From Omnitrophica bacterium GWA2_41_15 (GTDB lineage Bacteria; Omnitrophota; Gorgyraeia; Gygaellales; Profunditerraquicolaceae), in assembly GCA_919902045.1 (NCBI GenBank), contig CAKKSP010000036.1, positions 1-38,260 on the forward strand: a stretch of DNA of 38,260 bases, given 5' to 3'. Each line of letters starts with the position of its first letter. Within the stretch, counting starts at the first letter, position 1. The notes under the pieces are model-generated. The model was not told the origin of the DNA and ran no database searches. It worked only from the letters and a program-made list of their open reading frames with translations. Below, in pieces: positions 17,121 through 25,437 of the stretch. The translations under genes and the position numbers were made by a program.

Positions 17121-17803
17121 CAATATATTCTTACGGATTGATGCTGGCTTTGGCATATTTTGTGGCAGCACACTTAAGCGCACAGGAAGCTAGCCGTCAG
17201 GGACTGCCTAAGGAAAAAGTTTTTAATTTCACGTTTCTTGTGTTTATTACAGGAATATTAGGCGCAAGAGCTTTTTATGTTATAAGTAATTTTTCCTATT
17301 ACGCAGGAGACCTGAAAGAGATCTTAATGTTTAATCACGGAGGATTATCCTGGTTTGGCGGTTTTTTTGTAGGTTTTGGATCTGGAATTTGGTATATCAA
17401 AAAAAATAAACTTCCTTTTTATAAGTTGATGGATTGCCTGATGCCGTATGTGGCTTTGGGGCAGGCGATAGGAAGGATCGGTTGTTATTTAAACGACTGT
17501 TGTTTTGGCAAAGCGGAGTTGTTGATTCCTACGCAAATATTATCTTCTATGACAGCGCTTTCAATCTTTATGATTTTAAGGATTACCCAAACTCGGCCGC
17601 ATAAGGTAGGGCAAATTTTGTATTTATATATGTTTTTATATTCTATCAAGCGTTTTTTTATTGAATTTGTCCGCATAGATAACCCGGATGTATTTTTGGG
17701 CCTAACTCTTTTTCAGCTAATCAGTATCGGGATGTTTGTTTTCGCTTCTTATAAGCTGCTGCGTTTAAAATTTAATAAGTTACCCGTGGCCAGTGACAAG
17801 TGA
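17087..17803 (+). CDS. lgt: Prolipoprotein diacylglyceryl transferase Lgt
   Basis: Inner-membrane enzyme that transfers diacylglycerol to the lipobox cysteine. The 238-residue product has about seven hydrophobic helices, the HGGLSWFGGF block, the Lgt signature as GRIGCYLNDCCFG (family GRxGNFxN or GRxGCF), and RFFIEFVR before the last helix. GGAGG 8 nt upstream fixes the ATG. It is at the short end for the family. Its last residues (LPVASDK) and the stop codon are encoded by a GTGAC repeat, so the original C-terminus may have been replaced, though all helices seem present. Confidence 0.93.
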   Translation: MWPKICQIGPLTIYSYGLMLALAYFVAAHLSAQEASRQGLPKEKVFNFTFLVFITGILGARAFYVISNFSYYAGDLKEILMFNHGGLSWFGGFFVGFGSGIWYIKKNKLPFYKLMDCLMPYVALGQAIGRIGCYLNDCCFGKAELLIPTQILSSMTALSIFMILRITQTRPHKVGQILYLYMFLYSIKRFFIEFVRIDNPDVFLGLTLFQLISIGMFVFASYKLLRLKFNKLPVASDK

Positions 17804-17804
17804 C
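17779..17804 (+). repeat. GTGAC repeat supplying the lgt stop codon
   Basis: GTTACC (17779-17784) is followed by GTGAC (17793-17797) and GTGAC (17800-17804) with an AA spacer. The TGA inside the second GTGAC is the lgt stop. Because the unit is 7 bp, each successive GTGAC shifts frame by one, and one of the three frames reads TGA. Confidence 0.7.
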
Positions 17805-17818
17805 CAATAATCTAAATC

Positions 17819-18715
17819 ATGCCTAACGTAAATTTTATTGTCCAATCTGAAGAAAAAGGAAAGCGTCTTGATGTGGTAATCGCAGATTTTGCGCGTAAGG
17901 AAAAATTAGGGCTTTCCCGCACTATTTTACAAAAATTAATTCATGATGGAAGCGTTCTTTGCGCAAAAGTAGCGGTTACAAAACCCCATTATAAAGTAAA
18001 AGAGGCAGAAGAAGTACAAATTGCCTGGGAAGAAAAGAAAAAAGTTATTCAGCAGCCGATAAAAGTTGATCTTGAGATTATATATCAAGATGATGATGTG
18101 GCAGTAATCAATAAGCCTGCAGGAATGGTGGTACATCCGGGTGCGGGAACTCATGCGTATACGTTAGTCAATGTGCTGCTCTATCATTTTAAAACATTAT
18201 CGGATATTAATTCGCAGAGGCCGGGGATAATGCATCGTTTAGATAAAGATACCTCCGGTATTATGGTAATTGCCAAAAATAATCAGGCGCATCTTTTACT
18301 TAGCAAACAGTTTTCCGAGCATACTATACGTAAAGTTTATATAGCGATAGTTAAAGGGAAAGTGGAATTTGATGAAGGGGAAATTGAAATTCCGATTGGC
18401 AGGCATCCGCTTAAGCGCAAACAAATGTCTGCGCAACATACGAAAGAGGCAAAATACGCTAAAACTAATTACCGTACTTTAAAACGCACCGATGATTATA
18501 GCTTACTTGAGTTATATCCGCAAACAGGCAGGACGCATCAATTACGCGTGCATCTTGCTTTTATTGGCCATCCTATATTAGGGGATAAGGTTTACGGAAA
18601 GTATAATGATTTTTCGCGCCTTGCTTTGCATGCAAAAAGCATTGGATTTATTCATCCGCGTACGGGAAAGTTTGTCGAATTTACTTCAGAGGTTCCTAAA
18701 GAGTTTGCTCAATAA
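17819..18715 (+). CDS. rluD: RluA/RluD-family 23S rRNA pseudouridine synthase
   Basis: The 298-residue protein has an N-terminal S4 RNA-binding domain (KRLDVVIADF through QIAWEEK) and an RluA-type catalytic domain with NKPAGMVVHPG, the catalytic-aspartate motif HRLDKDTSG, and TGRTHQLRVHLAFIGHPILGD. With an S4 domain and this size it best matches RluD, which modifies helix 69 of 23S rRNA; exact sites are not provable here. It starts 15 nt after the lgt stop with no clear Shine-Dalgarno. The stop lies inside a 14-bp tandem duplication. Confidence 0.88.
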   Translation: MPNVNFIVQSEEKGKRLDVVIADFARKEKLGLSRTILQKLIHDGSVLCAKVAVTKPHYKVKEAEEVQIAWEEKKKVIQQPIKVDLEIIYQDDDVAVINKPAGMVVHPGAGTHAYTLVNVLLYHFKTLSDINSQRPGIMHRLDKDTSGIMVIAKNNQAHLLLSKQFSEHTIRKVYIAIVKGKVEFDEGEIEIPIGRHPLKRKQMSAQHTKEAKYAKTNYRTLKRTDDYSLLELYPQTGRTHQLRVHLAFIGHPILGDKVYGKYNDFSRLALHAKSIGFIHPRTGKFVEFTSEVPKEFAQ

Positions 18716-18734
18716 AAAATGCTCAATAAAAAAT
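18707..18734 (+). repeat. Perfect 14-bp tandem duplication at the end of rluD
   Basis: GCTCAATAAAAAAT occurs twice without a gap (18707-18720 and 18721-18734). The rluD stop TAA lies in the first copy. The second copy ends 2 nt before the -35 box of the next promoter. It is probably replication slippage. Confidence 0.9.
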
Positions 18735-18736
18735 CC

Positions 18737-18764
18737 TTGACCTTTATTAAATTTAAGCTATATT
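18737..18764 (+). promoter_or_regulatory. Sigma-70-type promoter for the TPR gene
   Basis: TTGACC (18737-18742) and TATATT (18759-18764) are separated by 16 nt, close to the consensus. The predicted start point near 18771 leaves only about 6 nt before the ATG at 18777, giving a near-leaderless message. It begins a new unit after rluD. Confidence 0.65.
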
Positions 18765-18776
18765 AAAAGAAAGAGA

Positions 18777-19283
18777 ATGTCTAAATTCCCTGCAGGAATT
18801 TCCCCGTTAATAATCGCATTTTTTATTATTTGTGTTGGAAAACCTGTTTTTTGCGCACAGGAATTGCCCGCAGAAATTAAAGAACAAGCTCAAATTTACC
18901 GCCAAGAAGGTTACAAACTTCAAAAAGATGGAGATTTACAAGGGGCTTTTTCCTGTTATCAGAAAGCAACTCTCGTTGACCCTGATTACGCGGTTGCTTA
19001 TAACGATATGGGTGTCATTCTGGAGTCTGCGGGAGAGTTGAACGCAGCAAAAGAGATGTATCTTAAAGCCACTGTTGCTAATACTGATTATCCCAATAGT
19101 TATTCAAATCTGGCGCTTTTGTATGAAAAACAGAAAGATTATGCTAATGCCGTGTTATGTTGGATACGCCGGGCAATTTTAGGCGAGGAGTCTGATCCTT
19201 GGGCAAAGGCTGCGCGCAAGCGCCTGGAAGATATCGCGCGCATATATCCTCAGGCATTTAGTAAAATCGGAGAAAATAGATAA
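18777..19283 (+). CDS. Secreted tetratricopeptide-repeat protein
   Basis: The 168-residue protein has a hydrophobic leader (about residues 8-27, LIIAFFIICVGKPVFCAQ), likely a signal peptide cleaved near Ala27, and about three TPR units: YRQEGYKLQKDGDLQGAFSCY, YAVAYNDMGVILESAGELNA and YPNSYSNLALLYEKQKDYAN. TPRs mediate protein contacts; no partner is evident. It has its own promoter and sits between rluD and polA without overlap. Function is unknown; a periplasmic scaffold is a guess from location. Confidence 0.8.
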   Translation: MSKFPAGISPLIIAFFIICVGKPVFCAQELPAEIKEQAQIYRQEGYKLQKDGDLQGAFSCYQKATLVDPDYAVAYNDMGVILESAGELNAAKEMYLKATVANTDYPNSYSNLALLYEKQKDYANAVLCWIRRAILGEESDPWAKAARKRLEDIARIYPQAFSKIGENR

Positions 19284-19321
19284 TCCTCACTGTTTAAAAC
19301 AATTCCCATGCAGTATAATTA

Positions 19322-21892
19322 ATGGAAGATAAAAGGCTTTATTTAGTTGATGCTACGGCTCTATGCTATCGCGCTTTCTACGCTCTTAAGGTGCTTTCTG
19401 CTTCTTCGGGCCAGCAGACAAACGCGGTTTTCGGTTTTGTTAATATACTTAAAAAGATATTAAAAGAAGAAAATCCTAATTATTTAGCGATTTGTTTTGA
19501 TGTCTCCCGTCAGACCTTTCGCCAGAAAAAATTCACTGATTATAAAATCCAAAGGCCGCCGATGCCTGAAGGGCTTTCCGGCCAGATACCGGTTATCAAG
19601 GAGATTATTAGGGCATATGGTTTTGAGATTTTCGAAGAGGAAGGTTACGAAGCGGATGATATTATTGCAAGCCTTGTATTTGCTGCAAGAAAAAAGGCAA
19701 TACCTGTAACTGTGATCAGCCAGGATAAAGATATGTTGCAGTTAGTAGGAGAGGATGTTTGCGTGCTAAGCCCTCATGATGGAAAAATGGGGATCTACGG
19801 GGTTAAAGAAGTTAAAGAGCGTTTTGGCATTGAGCCTAGTCAGATTCCCGATGTGCTCGCTTTAATGGGCGATAAAGCGGATAATATCCCGGGTGTATCC
19901 GGAGTGGGAGAAAAAACCGCGATAAAGCTTATTCAGAAATTTCATTCCGTAGAAAACCTGTTTATAAAAATTAATGAGGTTACGCCGATAAAATTGCGAG
20001 AGGCACTTGTTGAAAATCTCGAACAGATAAAACTCAATAAGGAGTTGGTGGCTTTAGAGCCGATAGCTCAGGTCAAGCTTGATCCGGAGCGCCTTAAGGT
20101 AAAGGAGCCGAATTACAATGAGCTTTTTGCGATTTTTAAGCGGCTTGAATTTAAAAAATTCTTAAATGATTTACCGTTGGATACAGAATTAGATAAAATC
20201 CAGGGAAAAAATATTGAAGAGGTAAAAGAAGAAAGCCTTGCAGGGTTTATTGATGAAGGGCAGCCTATTTTTATTTTCGGACAAAATTTAGATGAATTAG
20301 TTATTGGGCAAAAAGGCAGGTTCTTCCATGTTTATGATAAAGGCGCGTATCTTAAAAAAATACTTATAAGCCATAAGATCAAAAAGATCGGCCATGACCT
20401 GAAAAAAATAAAGGTCAGCCTTTTACGAAATGAAGATGTTGAGCTTGAAGGTTTGTATTTTGACACTATGCTTGCAGCGCATTTGCTTAATCCTTCGCAT
20501 TCAGAATATAATATTACTGGCCTTGCCTGGGATTATCTTGGCATGGCGTTAAAGCCCGAACAGCTTGATATGAATAAAAAAGCCGCACTTATTGAAGAGT
20601 TGTATCATAAACTTTTAGATGAGCTTTGTAATAAGAAGCTTGATAAACTTTTTTTTGAAGTAGAGATGCCTTTAGCAAGTGTGCTTGCGCGCATGGAGTC
20701 AAATGGCATCAGTATCGATGAGTCGATGTTAAAAAAACTTTCACTTGAAGTTGGTAAAAAACTTGAAGAATTAACAAGAGAGATTTACCATTTGGCTCAG
20801 GCGGAGTTTAACTTAAATTCTCCTAAGCAGTTGGGTGAGGTACTTTTTGAAAAGCTTAAACTTCCGGTAATTAAGAGAACTAAGACAGGCCCTTCTACGG
20901 ACGAAGAGGTTTTACGTGCCTTAGCTAAAAAACATAAAATACCGGAACTTTTGCTCGAATACCGCCAGCTGACAAAACTTAAATCTACTTACATCGATCC
21001 ATTCCCGGAGTGGGTTGATAAAAAAAACGCTAAAGTTCATAGTTCTTTTAATCAGGCAGCCACAGAAACCGGCCGTCTTAGTTCAAGCGAGCCGAATCTG
21101 CAGAATATTCCGGTTAAAACTGAACTTGGCAGAATGATCCGTCAGGCAGTAATCGCAGGTTCAGAAGACAGCTTGCTTATTTCTTGCGATTATTCCCAGA
21201 TCGAATTACGTTTACTTGCGCATATGTGCCATGACGAAAATCTGCTAGAGGCTTTTGAGCACGATAAGGATATCCATCGTTTTACTGCCTCGCTTATCTA
21301 TGGAGTAGAAGAAACTGAAGTCACTGATAAAATGCGCGATACCGCAAAACGGGTTAATTTTGGAATAGTCTATGGCCTGACAAGTTATGGGCTTTCGAAA
21401 GATTTAGGGATTACGATAGAAGAAGCCCAGGGGTTTATTGATGCATATTTCACGCGCTATCCGCGCGTACGCGTTTATATTGATCAGCAGATAAAGAAGG
21501 CCGAAGATGAAGGGTTTGTGAGTACAATCCTTGGGCGCCGGCGATACCTGCCGGATATCCATGATAGGAATATGGGGATCCGCCAGTTTGCGCAGCGTAA
21601 AGCCAGTAATACGCCTTTGCAGGGTTCAGCAAGCGACCTGATAAAGTTAGCGATGATTGAGATTGACAAAGAGATTATAGATAAAAAATTACGGGCACAG
21701 ATGATTATTCAGGTTCATGATGAACTTATTTTTGACGTGCCAAAAGATGAATTCAATAGTTTTGCTACGCTAGTAAAACATAAAATGGAAACAGTGTTAA
21801 AATTAGATATTCCCCTTAAAGTTACTATGCAGGAAGGTAAAAATTGGAGCCAGATGCATGAACTAAATTCAAAGAAGGGAGAAGCAGCATGA
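19322..21892 (+). CDS. polA: DNA polymerase I (proofreading site degenerate)
   Basis: Repair and Okazaki-fragment polymerase, 856 residues. The N-terminal 5' nuclease (about 1-290) keeps its carboxylates (LVDATALCYRAF, YEADDIIAS, ISQDKDMLQLVG, GDKADNIPGVSGVGEKTA). The middle 3'-5' exonuclease region (about 300-450) lacks the metal-binding DxE motif (IFIFGQN instead), so proofreading is predicted absent, as in several bacterial Pol I. The polymerase domain has TETGRLSSSEPNLQNIP, motif A DYSQIE (D623), motif B RDTAKRVNFGIVYG and motif C VHDE (D800). No Shine-Dalgarno is visible; a TATAAT lies 2 nt before the ATG, too close to be this start's -10 box. It overlaps glgA by 4 nt. Confidence 0.95.
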   Translation: MEDKRLYLVDATALCYRAFYALKVLSASSGQQTNAVFGFVNILKKILKEENPNYLAICFDVSRQTFRQKKFTDYKIQRPPMPEGLSGQIPVIKEIIRAYGFEIFEEEGYEADDIIASLVFAARKKAIPVTVISQDKDMLQLVGEDVCVLSPHDGKMGIYGVKEVKERFGIEPSQIPDVLALMGDKADNIPGVSGVGEKTAIKLIQKFHSVENLFIKINEVTPIKLREALVENLEQIKLNKELVALEPIAQVKLDPERLKVKEPNYNELFAIFKRLEFKKFLNDLPLDTELDKIQGKNIEEVKEESLAGFIDEGQPIFIFGQNLDELVIGQKGRFFHVYDKGAYLKKILISHKIKKIGHDLKKIKVSLLRNEDVELEGLYFDTMLAAHLLNPSHSEYNITGLAWDYLGMALKPEQLDMNKKAALIEELYHKLLDELCNKKLDKLFFEVEMPLASVLARMESNGISIDESMLKKLSLEVGKKLEELTREIYHLAQAEFNLNSPKQLGEVLFEKLKLPVIKRTKTGPSTDEEVLRALAKKHKIPELLLEYRQLTKLKSTYIDPFPEWVDKKNAKVHSSFNQAATETGRLSSSEPNLQNIPVKTELGRMIRQAVIAGSEDSLLISCDYSQIELRLLAHMCHDENLLEAFEHDKDIHRFTASLIYGVEETEVTDKMRDTAKRVNFGIVYGLTSYGLSKDLGITIEEAQGFIDAYFTRYPRVRVYIDQQIKKAEDEGFVSTILGRRRYLPDIHDRNMGIRQFAQRKASNTPLQGSASDLIKLAMIEIDKEIIDKKLRAQMIIQVHDELIFDVPKDEFNSFATLVKHKMETVLKLDIPLKVTMQEGKNWSQMHELNSKKGEAA

Positions 21893-23268
21893 AAATCCTT
21901 CTAGCAGCAAGCGAAGCAGTTCCTTTTGCTAAGACAGGCGGCCTGGCTGACGTTGCAGGCGCGCTGACTTTAGCGCTTGAGAAACTGGGAAATGAAGTAA
22001 TCCTGGTGATGCCGCGGTATAAAATAGTGACAAGTGACAAGTCACAAGTCACAAGTCGAAAACCGTATTCAATTATCGGTAAGAATATTAAAGTTTATTT
22101 TATAGAAAACGATGCTTATTTTAACCGCGACGGACTATATGGTGATAAAGCCGGGGATTATCCGGATAATTTAGAGCGTTTTTCTTATTTTTCTAAACAA
22201 ACTTTAGCGCTCGTTAAAAAGATAAAATTTAAGCCCGATATTATTCATGTGCATGATTGGCAGGCAGCGCTTATCCCGGCTTACTTAAAACTCTTGTATA
22301 AAAACGATCCATTTTATAAAAAAACACGCACTCTGATTACCATACATAATTTAGGTTATCAGGGATTATTCCCGAAAGAAGAATTTCCTAAAGTCGGCAT
22401 TGACCCGAGTTATTTTGATATGGAACATTTCGAGTTTTACGGCCGGTTAAATATTTTAAAAGGTGGTTTAGTGTTTTCAGATATGATTAATACGGTAAGT
22501 GATACTTATAGTAAAGAAATCCAGGCTAGCAAATTTGGTTTTGGCCTTGAGGGGCTTTTAGAAAGAAGGAAAAAAGACCTTAGCGGGATCATTAATGGGA
22601 TAGATTATCAGATCTGGAGCCCGCAGGAAGATGCGTTTATTGCTAAGAAATTTTCTTTAAAGAGTATCGAAGATAAAAACGTAAATAAAGCAGATTTGCA
22701 AAAGCATTGCGGATTACCTATAAAAAAAGATACTCCTTTAATCGGGATAGTTTCGCGGCTTGCTGAGCCAAAAGGTTTTGATATTATTGCTGAGTTAATG
22801 GAGAAGTTTTGCGCTTTAGACCTGCAGTTAGTTATCCTGGGGACAGGAAATGCCGAATACCATGAATTGCTTTCTAATTTAGCTAAAAAATACCCGAAAG
22901 TGCTTTCTGTGAATTTGAGGTTTGATGATCCCCTGGCACATAAAATTTACGCAGGCTCGGATATTTTTCTTATGCCTTCAAAATATGAGCCTTGCGGGCT
23001 TGGGCAGATGATCAGCCTGCATTATGGGACAATCCCGGTAGTTTTCAAAACAGGAGGCCTGGCAGATACGGTTAATTCTTCAAATGGTTTTGTTTTTGAT
23101 CAATATTCAAAAGATGCTTTCTTATCCGTTGTTGTGGAAGCGCTGAATGCTTTTAAAAATAAGAAGGCCTGGAAAACCTTAGTTAGTAAAGCGATGTTAG
23201 GAAATTACTCTTGGGAAACATCGGCAAAAAAATACATTAAACTTTATGAGCGTTGCAGTAAAAAATAA
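21889..23268 (+). CDS. glgA: Glycogen (starch) synthase GlgA
   Basis: GT5 enzyme that adds glucose from ADP-glucose to glycogen. The 459-residue product has the ADP-Glc-binding KTGGLADV near residue 15, HVHDWQAALIP, TIHNLGYQGLF, NGIDYQIWSP, SRLAEPKGFD, and the C-terminal PSKYEPCGLGQ with KTGGLADTV. A GTGAC repeat encodes residues 47-57 (VTSDKSQVTSR) just after MPRYK in the N-terminal domain. GGGAG about 8 nt upstream and a 4-nt overlap with polA support the start. No other glycogen gene is in the window. Confidence 0.93.
   Translation: MKILLAASEAVPFAKTGGLADVAGALTLALEKLGNEVILVMPRYKIVTSDKSQVTSRKPYSIIGKNIKVYFIENDAYFNRDGLYGDKAGDYPDNLERFSYFSKQTLALVKKIKFKPDIIHVHDWQAALIPAYLKLLYKNDPFYKKTRTLITIHNLGYQGLFPKEEFPKVGIDPSYFDMEHFEFYGRLNILKGGLVFSDMINTVSDTYSKEIQASKFGFGLEGLLERRKKDLSGIINGIDYQIWSPQEDAFIAKKFSLKSIEDKNVNKADLQKHCGLPIKKDTPLIGIVSRLAEPKGFDIIAELMEKFCALDLQLVILGTGNAEYHELLSNLAKKYPKVLSVNLRFDDPLAHKIYAGSDIFLMPSKYEPCGLGQMISLHYGTIPVVFKTGGLADTVNSSNGFVFDQYSKDAFLSVVVEALNAFKNKKAWKTLVSKAMLGNYSWETSAKKYIKLYERCSKK
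22027..22057 (+). repeat. In-frame GTGAC/GTCAC repeat in glgA
   Basis: The order is GTGAC-AA-GTGAC-AA-GTCAC-AA-GTCAC-AA-GTC, a 7-bp period that inverts in the middle. It encodes residues 47-57. After two GTGAC units the third would read TGA in this frame; there the repeat changes to GTCAC, so the frame remains open. Confidence 0.85.
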
Positions 23269-23863
23269 AATCGTTATCGGGCTTACCGGAAGTTTTGGAA
23301 CAGGTAAATCTACTGTCGCAAAAATCTTTCAAAGCTTAGGCGCTAAAGTAATTGATGCTGATGAGATTTCCCATCAACTTATCCGACCGGGAAAAAGTTT
23401 ACATAAGCGGATTTTTCAAGAGTTCGGCAGAGAAGTTTTCTCTAGCGATGGTTCTGTAGACAGAAAAAAGCTCGGCGAATTAGTTTTTGCTAACCCTCGT
23501 ACCCGGATGCAGCTTGAGAAATTAATGCATCCTGAAATTATAAAAGAAATTAAGAAGCAGATCAGGATCTGCCGCAAAAGAATAGTAGTGCTTGATGCGC
23601 CTCTTTTAATTGAGGCAGGATTAACTAGCCTGGCCGATAAGCTGGTAGTTGTAGTAACAAGTGAATTAACGCAAAAACAAAGGTCATTGCGCAGGGACAG
23701 CAGTCTTACTAGTACTCAGATTAAAAATCGCCTTGATGCGCAGATACCTCTTATTAAGAAACTGCCGATGGCAGACTTTATCATAGATAACGATAAACAA
23801 TTATCCAAGACAAAACAAGAAGTGAGGAGAATATGGCAGATAATCAAGTGCAGGAAAAGTTAG
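23246..23863 (+). CDS. coaE: Dephospho-CoA kinase CoaE
   Basis: Last step of coenzyme A synthesis, phosphorylating the 3'-hydroxyl of dephospho-CoA. The 205-residue product has the Walker A loop GSFGTGKST near residues 15-23, then the CoaE-specific [41 protein letters not shown] and [10 protein letters not shown]. Length is typical. The ATG at 23246 overlaps glgA by 23 nt with no clear Shine-Dalgarno; rho starts inside its 3' end (31-nt overlap). Confidence 0.94.
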   Translation: MSVAVKNKIVIGLTGSFGTGKSTVAKIFQSLGAKVIDADEISHQLIRPGKSLHKRIFQEFGREVFSSDGSVDRKKLGELVFANPRTRMQLEKLMHPEIIKEIKKQIRICRKRIVVLDAPLLIEAGLTSLADKLVVVVTSELTQKQRSLRRDSSLTSTQIKNRLDAQIPLIKKLPMADFIIDNDKQLSKTKQEVRRIWQIIKCRKS

Positions 23864-25107
23864 ACATTGGAAGTTTGAAGGATATGAAGATCACCGAGCT
23901 TAACAAGCTTGCAAAATCTCTTAATGTTAACGGGATGAGCGGGCTTAGAAAGCAGGATTTGATTTTCAAAATACTTCAGGGCCAAGCAGAGAAGGATGGC
24001 CTTATGTTCGGTGAGGGAGTACTTGAGATACTCTCGGAAGGATTTGGATTTTTACGTTCGCCAAAATATAATTATCTTCCCTGCCCGGATGATATTTATG
24101 TTTCGCCTTCCCAGATACGTAAATTTGATTTGCGTACGGGAGATACGGTAAGCGGCCAGATCCGTCCTCCGAAAGAGGGAGAAAAATATTTCGCCCTTTT
24201 AAAAGTAGAGGCGGTTAATTTTGAAAATCCCGAGGATGCAAAGGATAAAGTGCTTTTTGATAACCTCACCCCTGTGTATCCATTTCAGCAGTTCGTGCTT
24301 GAAACAACTCCTAATGATATTTCAACCCGGATAATGAATTTACTTACGCCTATTGGCAAAGGACAGCGCGGCTTAATCGTTGCCCAGCCTTATAGCGGTA
24401 AAACCGTGCTTCTGCAGAAAATCGCAAACGCCATTGTAGCAAATAACCCGGATGTTATGCTGATGGTGCTTTTGATTGATGAGCGTCCGGAAGAAGTTAC
24501 GGATATGCAGCGCCATGTTAAGGGTGAAGTAATTTCATCTACTTTTGATGAACCTCCGGAGCGTCATGTGCAGGTAGCAGAAATTGTGCTTGAAAGAGCA
24601 AGGCGCCTTGTAGAACATAAAAAAGATGTAGTGGTACTTTTAGATAGTATTACGCGCCTGGCACGAGCCTATAACTCAGTTGTTCCGCATAGCGGTAAGG
24701 TACTTTCAGGCGGTATTGATTCTAACGCCCTGCAAAAGCCAAAGCGTTTTTTTGGAGCTGCGCGCGCGATTGAAGAAGGCGGAAGTTTGACGATTCTTGC
24801 AACAGCATTAGTTGATACCGGAAGCCGTATGGACGATGTTATCTTTGAAGAGTTTAAAGGTACAGGCAATATGGAAATTCAGCTTGACCGTAACCTCTTT
24901 CAGCGTCGCATCTATCCGGCAATTGATATCAAACGTTCAAATACCCGTCATGAAGAGTTGTTGCTAAAGCCTGATGTTTTGCAACGTGTCTGGATTTTAC
25001 GTAAAGTCTTAAATGAGCTTAATAATGTCGAGGCAATGGAGCTTCTGATTGAAAAACTTTCTAAGACTAAAACAAATGCGGAGTTTTTAAATAGTATGAA
25101 CCAATAA
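23833..25107 (+). CDS. rho: Transcription termination factor Rho
   Basis: Hexameric RNA helicase, 424 residues. N-terminal Rho-N helical domain ([18 protein letters not shown]), cold-shock RNA-binding domain ([20 protein letters not shown] ... [18 protein letters not shown]), then the ATPase core with [15 protein letters not shown] (Walker B/Q-loop region), [13 protein letters not shown] and [17 protein letters not shown]. The Walker A loop is AQPYSGKT (184-191) instead of the usual APPKAGKT. AGGAG just upstream of the ATG supports this start within coaE. It is followed 14 nt later by rpmE, a common rho-rpmE pairing. Confidence 0.95.
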   Translation: MADNQVQEKLDIGSLKDMKITELNKLAKSLNVNGMSGLRKQDLIFKILQGQAEKDGLMFGEGVLEILSEGFGFLRSPKYNYLPCPDDIYVSPSQIRKFDLRTGDTVSGQIRPPKEGEKYFALLKVEAVNFENPEDAKDKVLFDNLTPVYPFQQFVLETTPNDISTRIMNLLTPIGKGQRGLIVAQPYSGKTVLLQKIANAIVANNPDVMLMVLLIDERPEEVTDMQRHVKGEVISSTFDEPPERHVQVAEIVLERARRLVEHKKDVVVLLDSITRLARAYNSVVPHSGKVLSGGIDSNALQKPKRFFGAARAIEEGGSLTILATALVDTGSRMDDVIFEEFKGTGNMEIQLDRNLFQRRIYPAIDIKRSNTRHEELLLKPDVLQRVWILRKVLNELNNVEAMELLIEKLSKTKTNAEFLNSMNQ

Positions 25108-25121
25108 ACGGAGGAAATAAA

Positions 25122-25322
25122 ATGAAAGAAAAAATCCATCCCAAGTACCAGGAATGTGTGGTTGTTTGCGCGTGTGGAAATACTATTCATACTCGCTCTA
25201 CAAAGCCTAATATCCGCGTGGATGTTTGTTCAGGGTGCCATCCTTTTTTTAGCGGAAAACAAAAATTACTGGATTCTGCAGGCAGAGTTGAAAAGTTTGT
25301 GAAAAAGTATGCAAAAAAATAA
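25122..25322 (+). CDS. rpmE: Ribosomal protein bL31 (zinc-binding type)
   Basis: 66-residue large-subunit protein. The zinc-type C+ paralogue is indicated by cysteines at 16, 18, 36 and 39 (CACGN ... CSGCHPFF), with an additional C12. [21 protein letters not shown] matches the family C-terminus. A strong GGAGG precedes the ATG. Zinc-type L31 is often replaced by a C- paralogue on zinc starvation; no such paralogue is in this window. Confidence 0.95.
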   Translation: MKEKIHPKYQECVVVCACGNTIHTRSTKPNIRVDVCSGCHPFFSGKQKLLDSAGRVEKFVKKYAKK

Positions 25323-25330
25323 TGATCATA

Positions 25331-25419
25331 GTCATTGCGATCCCGAGCAAAGCGAGGGAGAAGCAATCTTAAAACTTGATTGCTTCGTCGTCTGCCTGCG
25401 GCAGTCTCCTCGCAATGAC
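25331..25419. repeat. 89-bp nested palindromic repeat between rpmE and prfA
   Basis: Outer arms GTCATTGCGA (25331-25340) and TCGCAATGAC (25410-25419) are perfect 10-bp complements. Inner arms GAAGCAATC (25360-25368) and GATTGCTTC (25378-25386) are perfect 9-bp complements around a 9-nt loop. A CTGCC/GGCAG stem lies in the right half. GTCATTGCGA with GAAGCAATC is, from memory, a wording common in intergenic palindromes of many unrelated bacteria; not verified. No transposase is nearby. Confidence 0.8.
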
Positions 25420-25437
25420 AATATTACTAATTCTTAA

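Noticed and set aside
19314-19319. TATAAT as the -10 box of polA
   Set aside because: It is only 2 nt before the ATG; transcription would begin inside the start codon region or past it.
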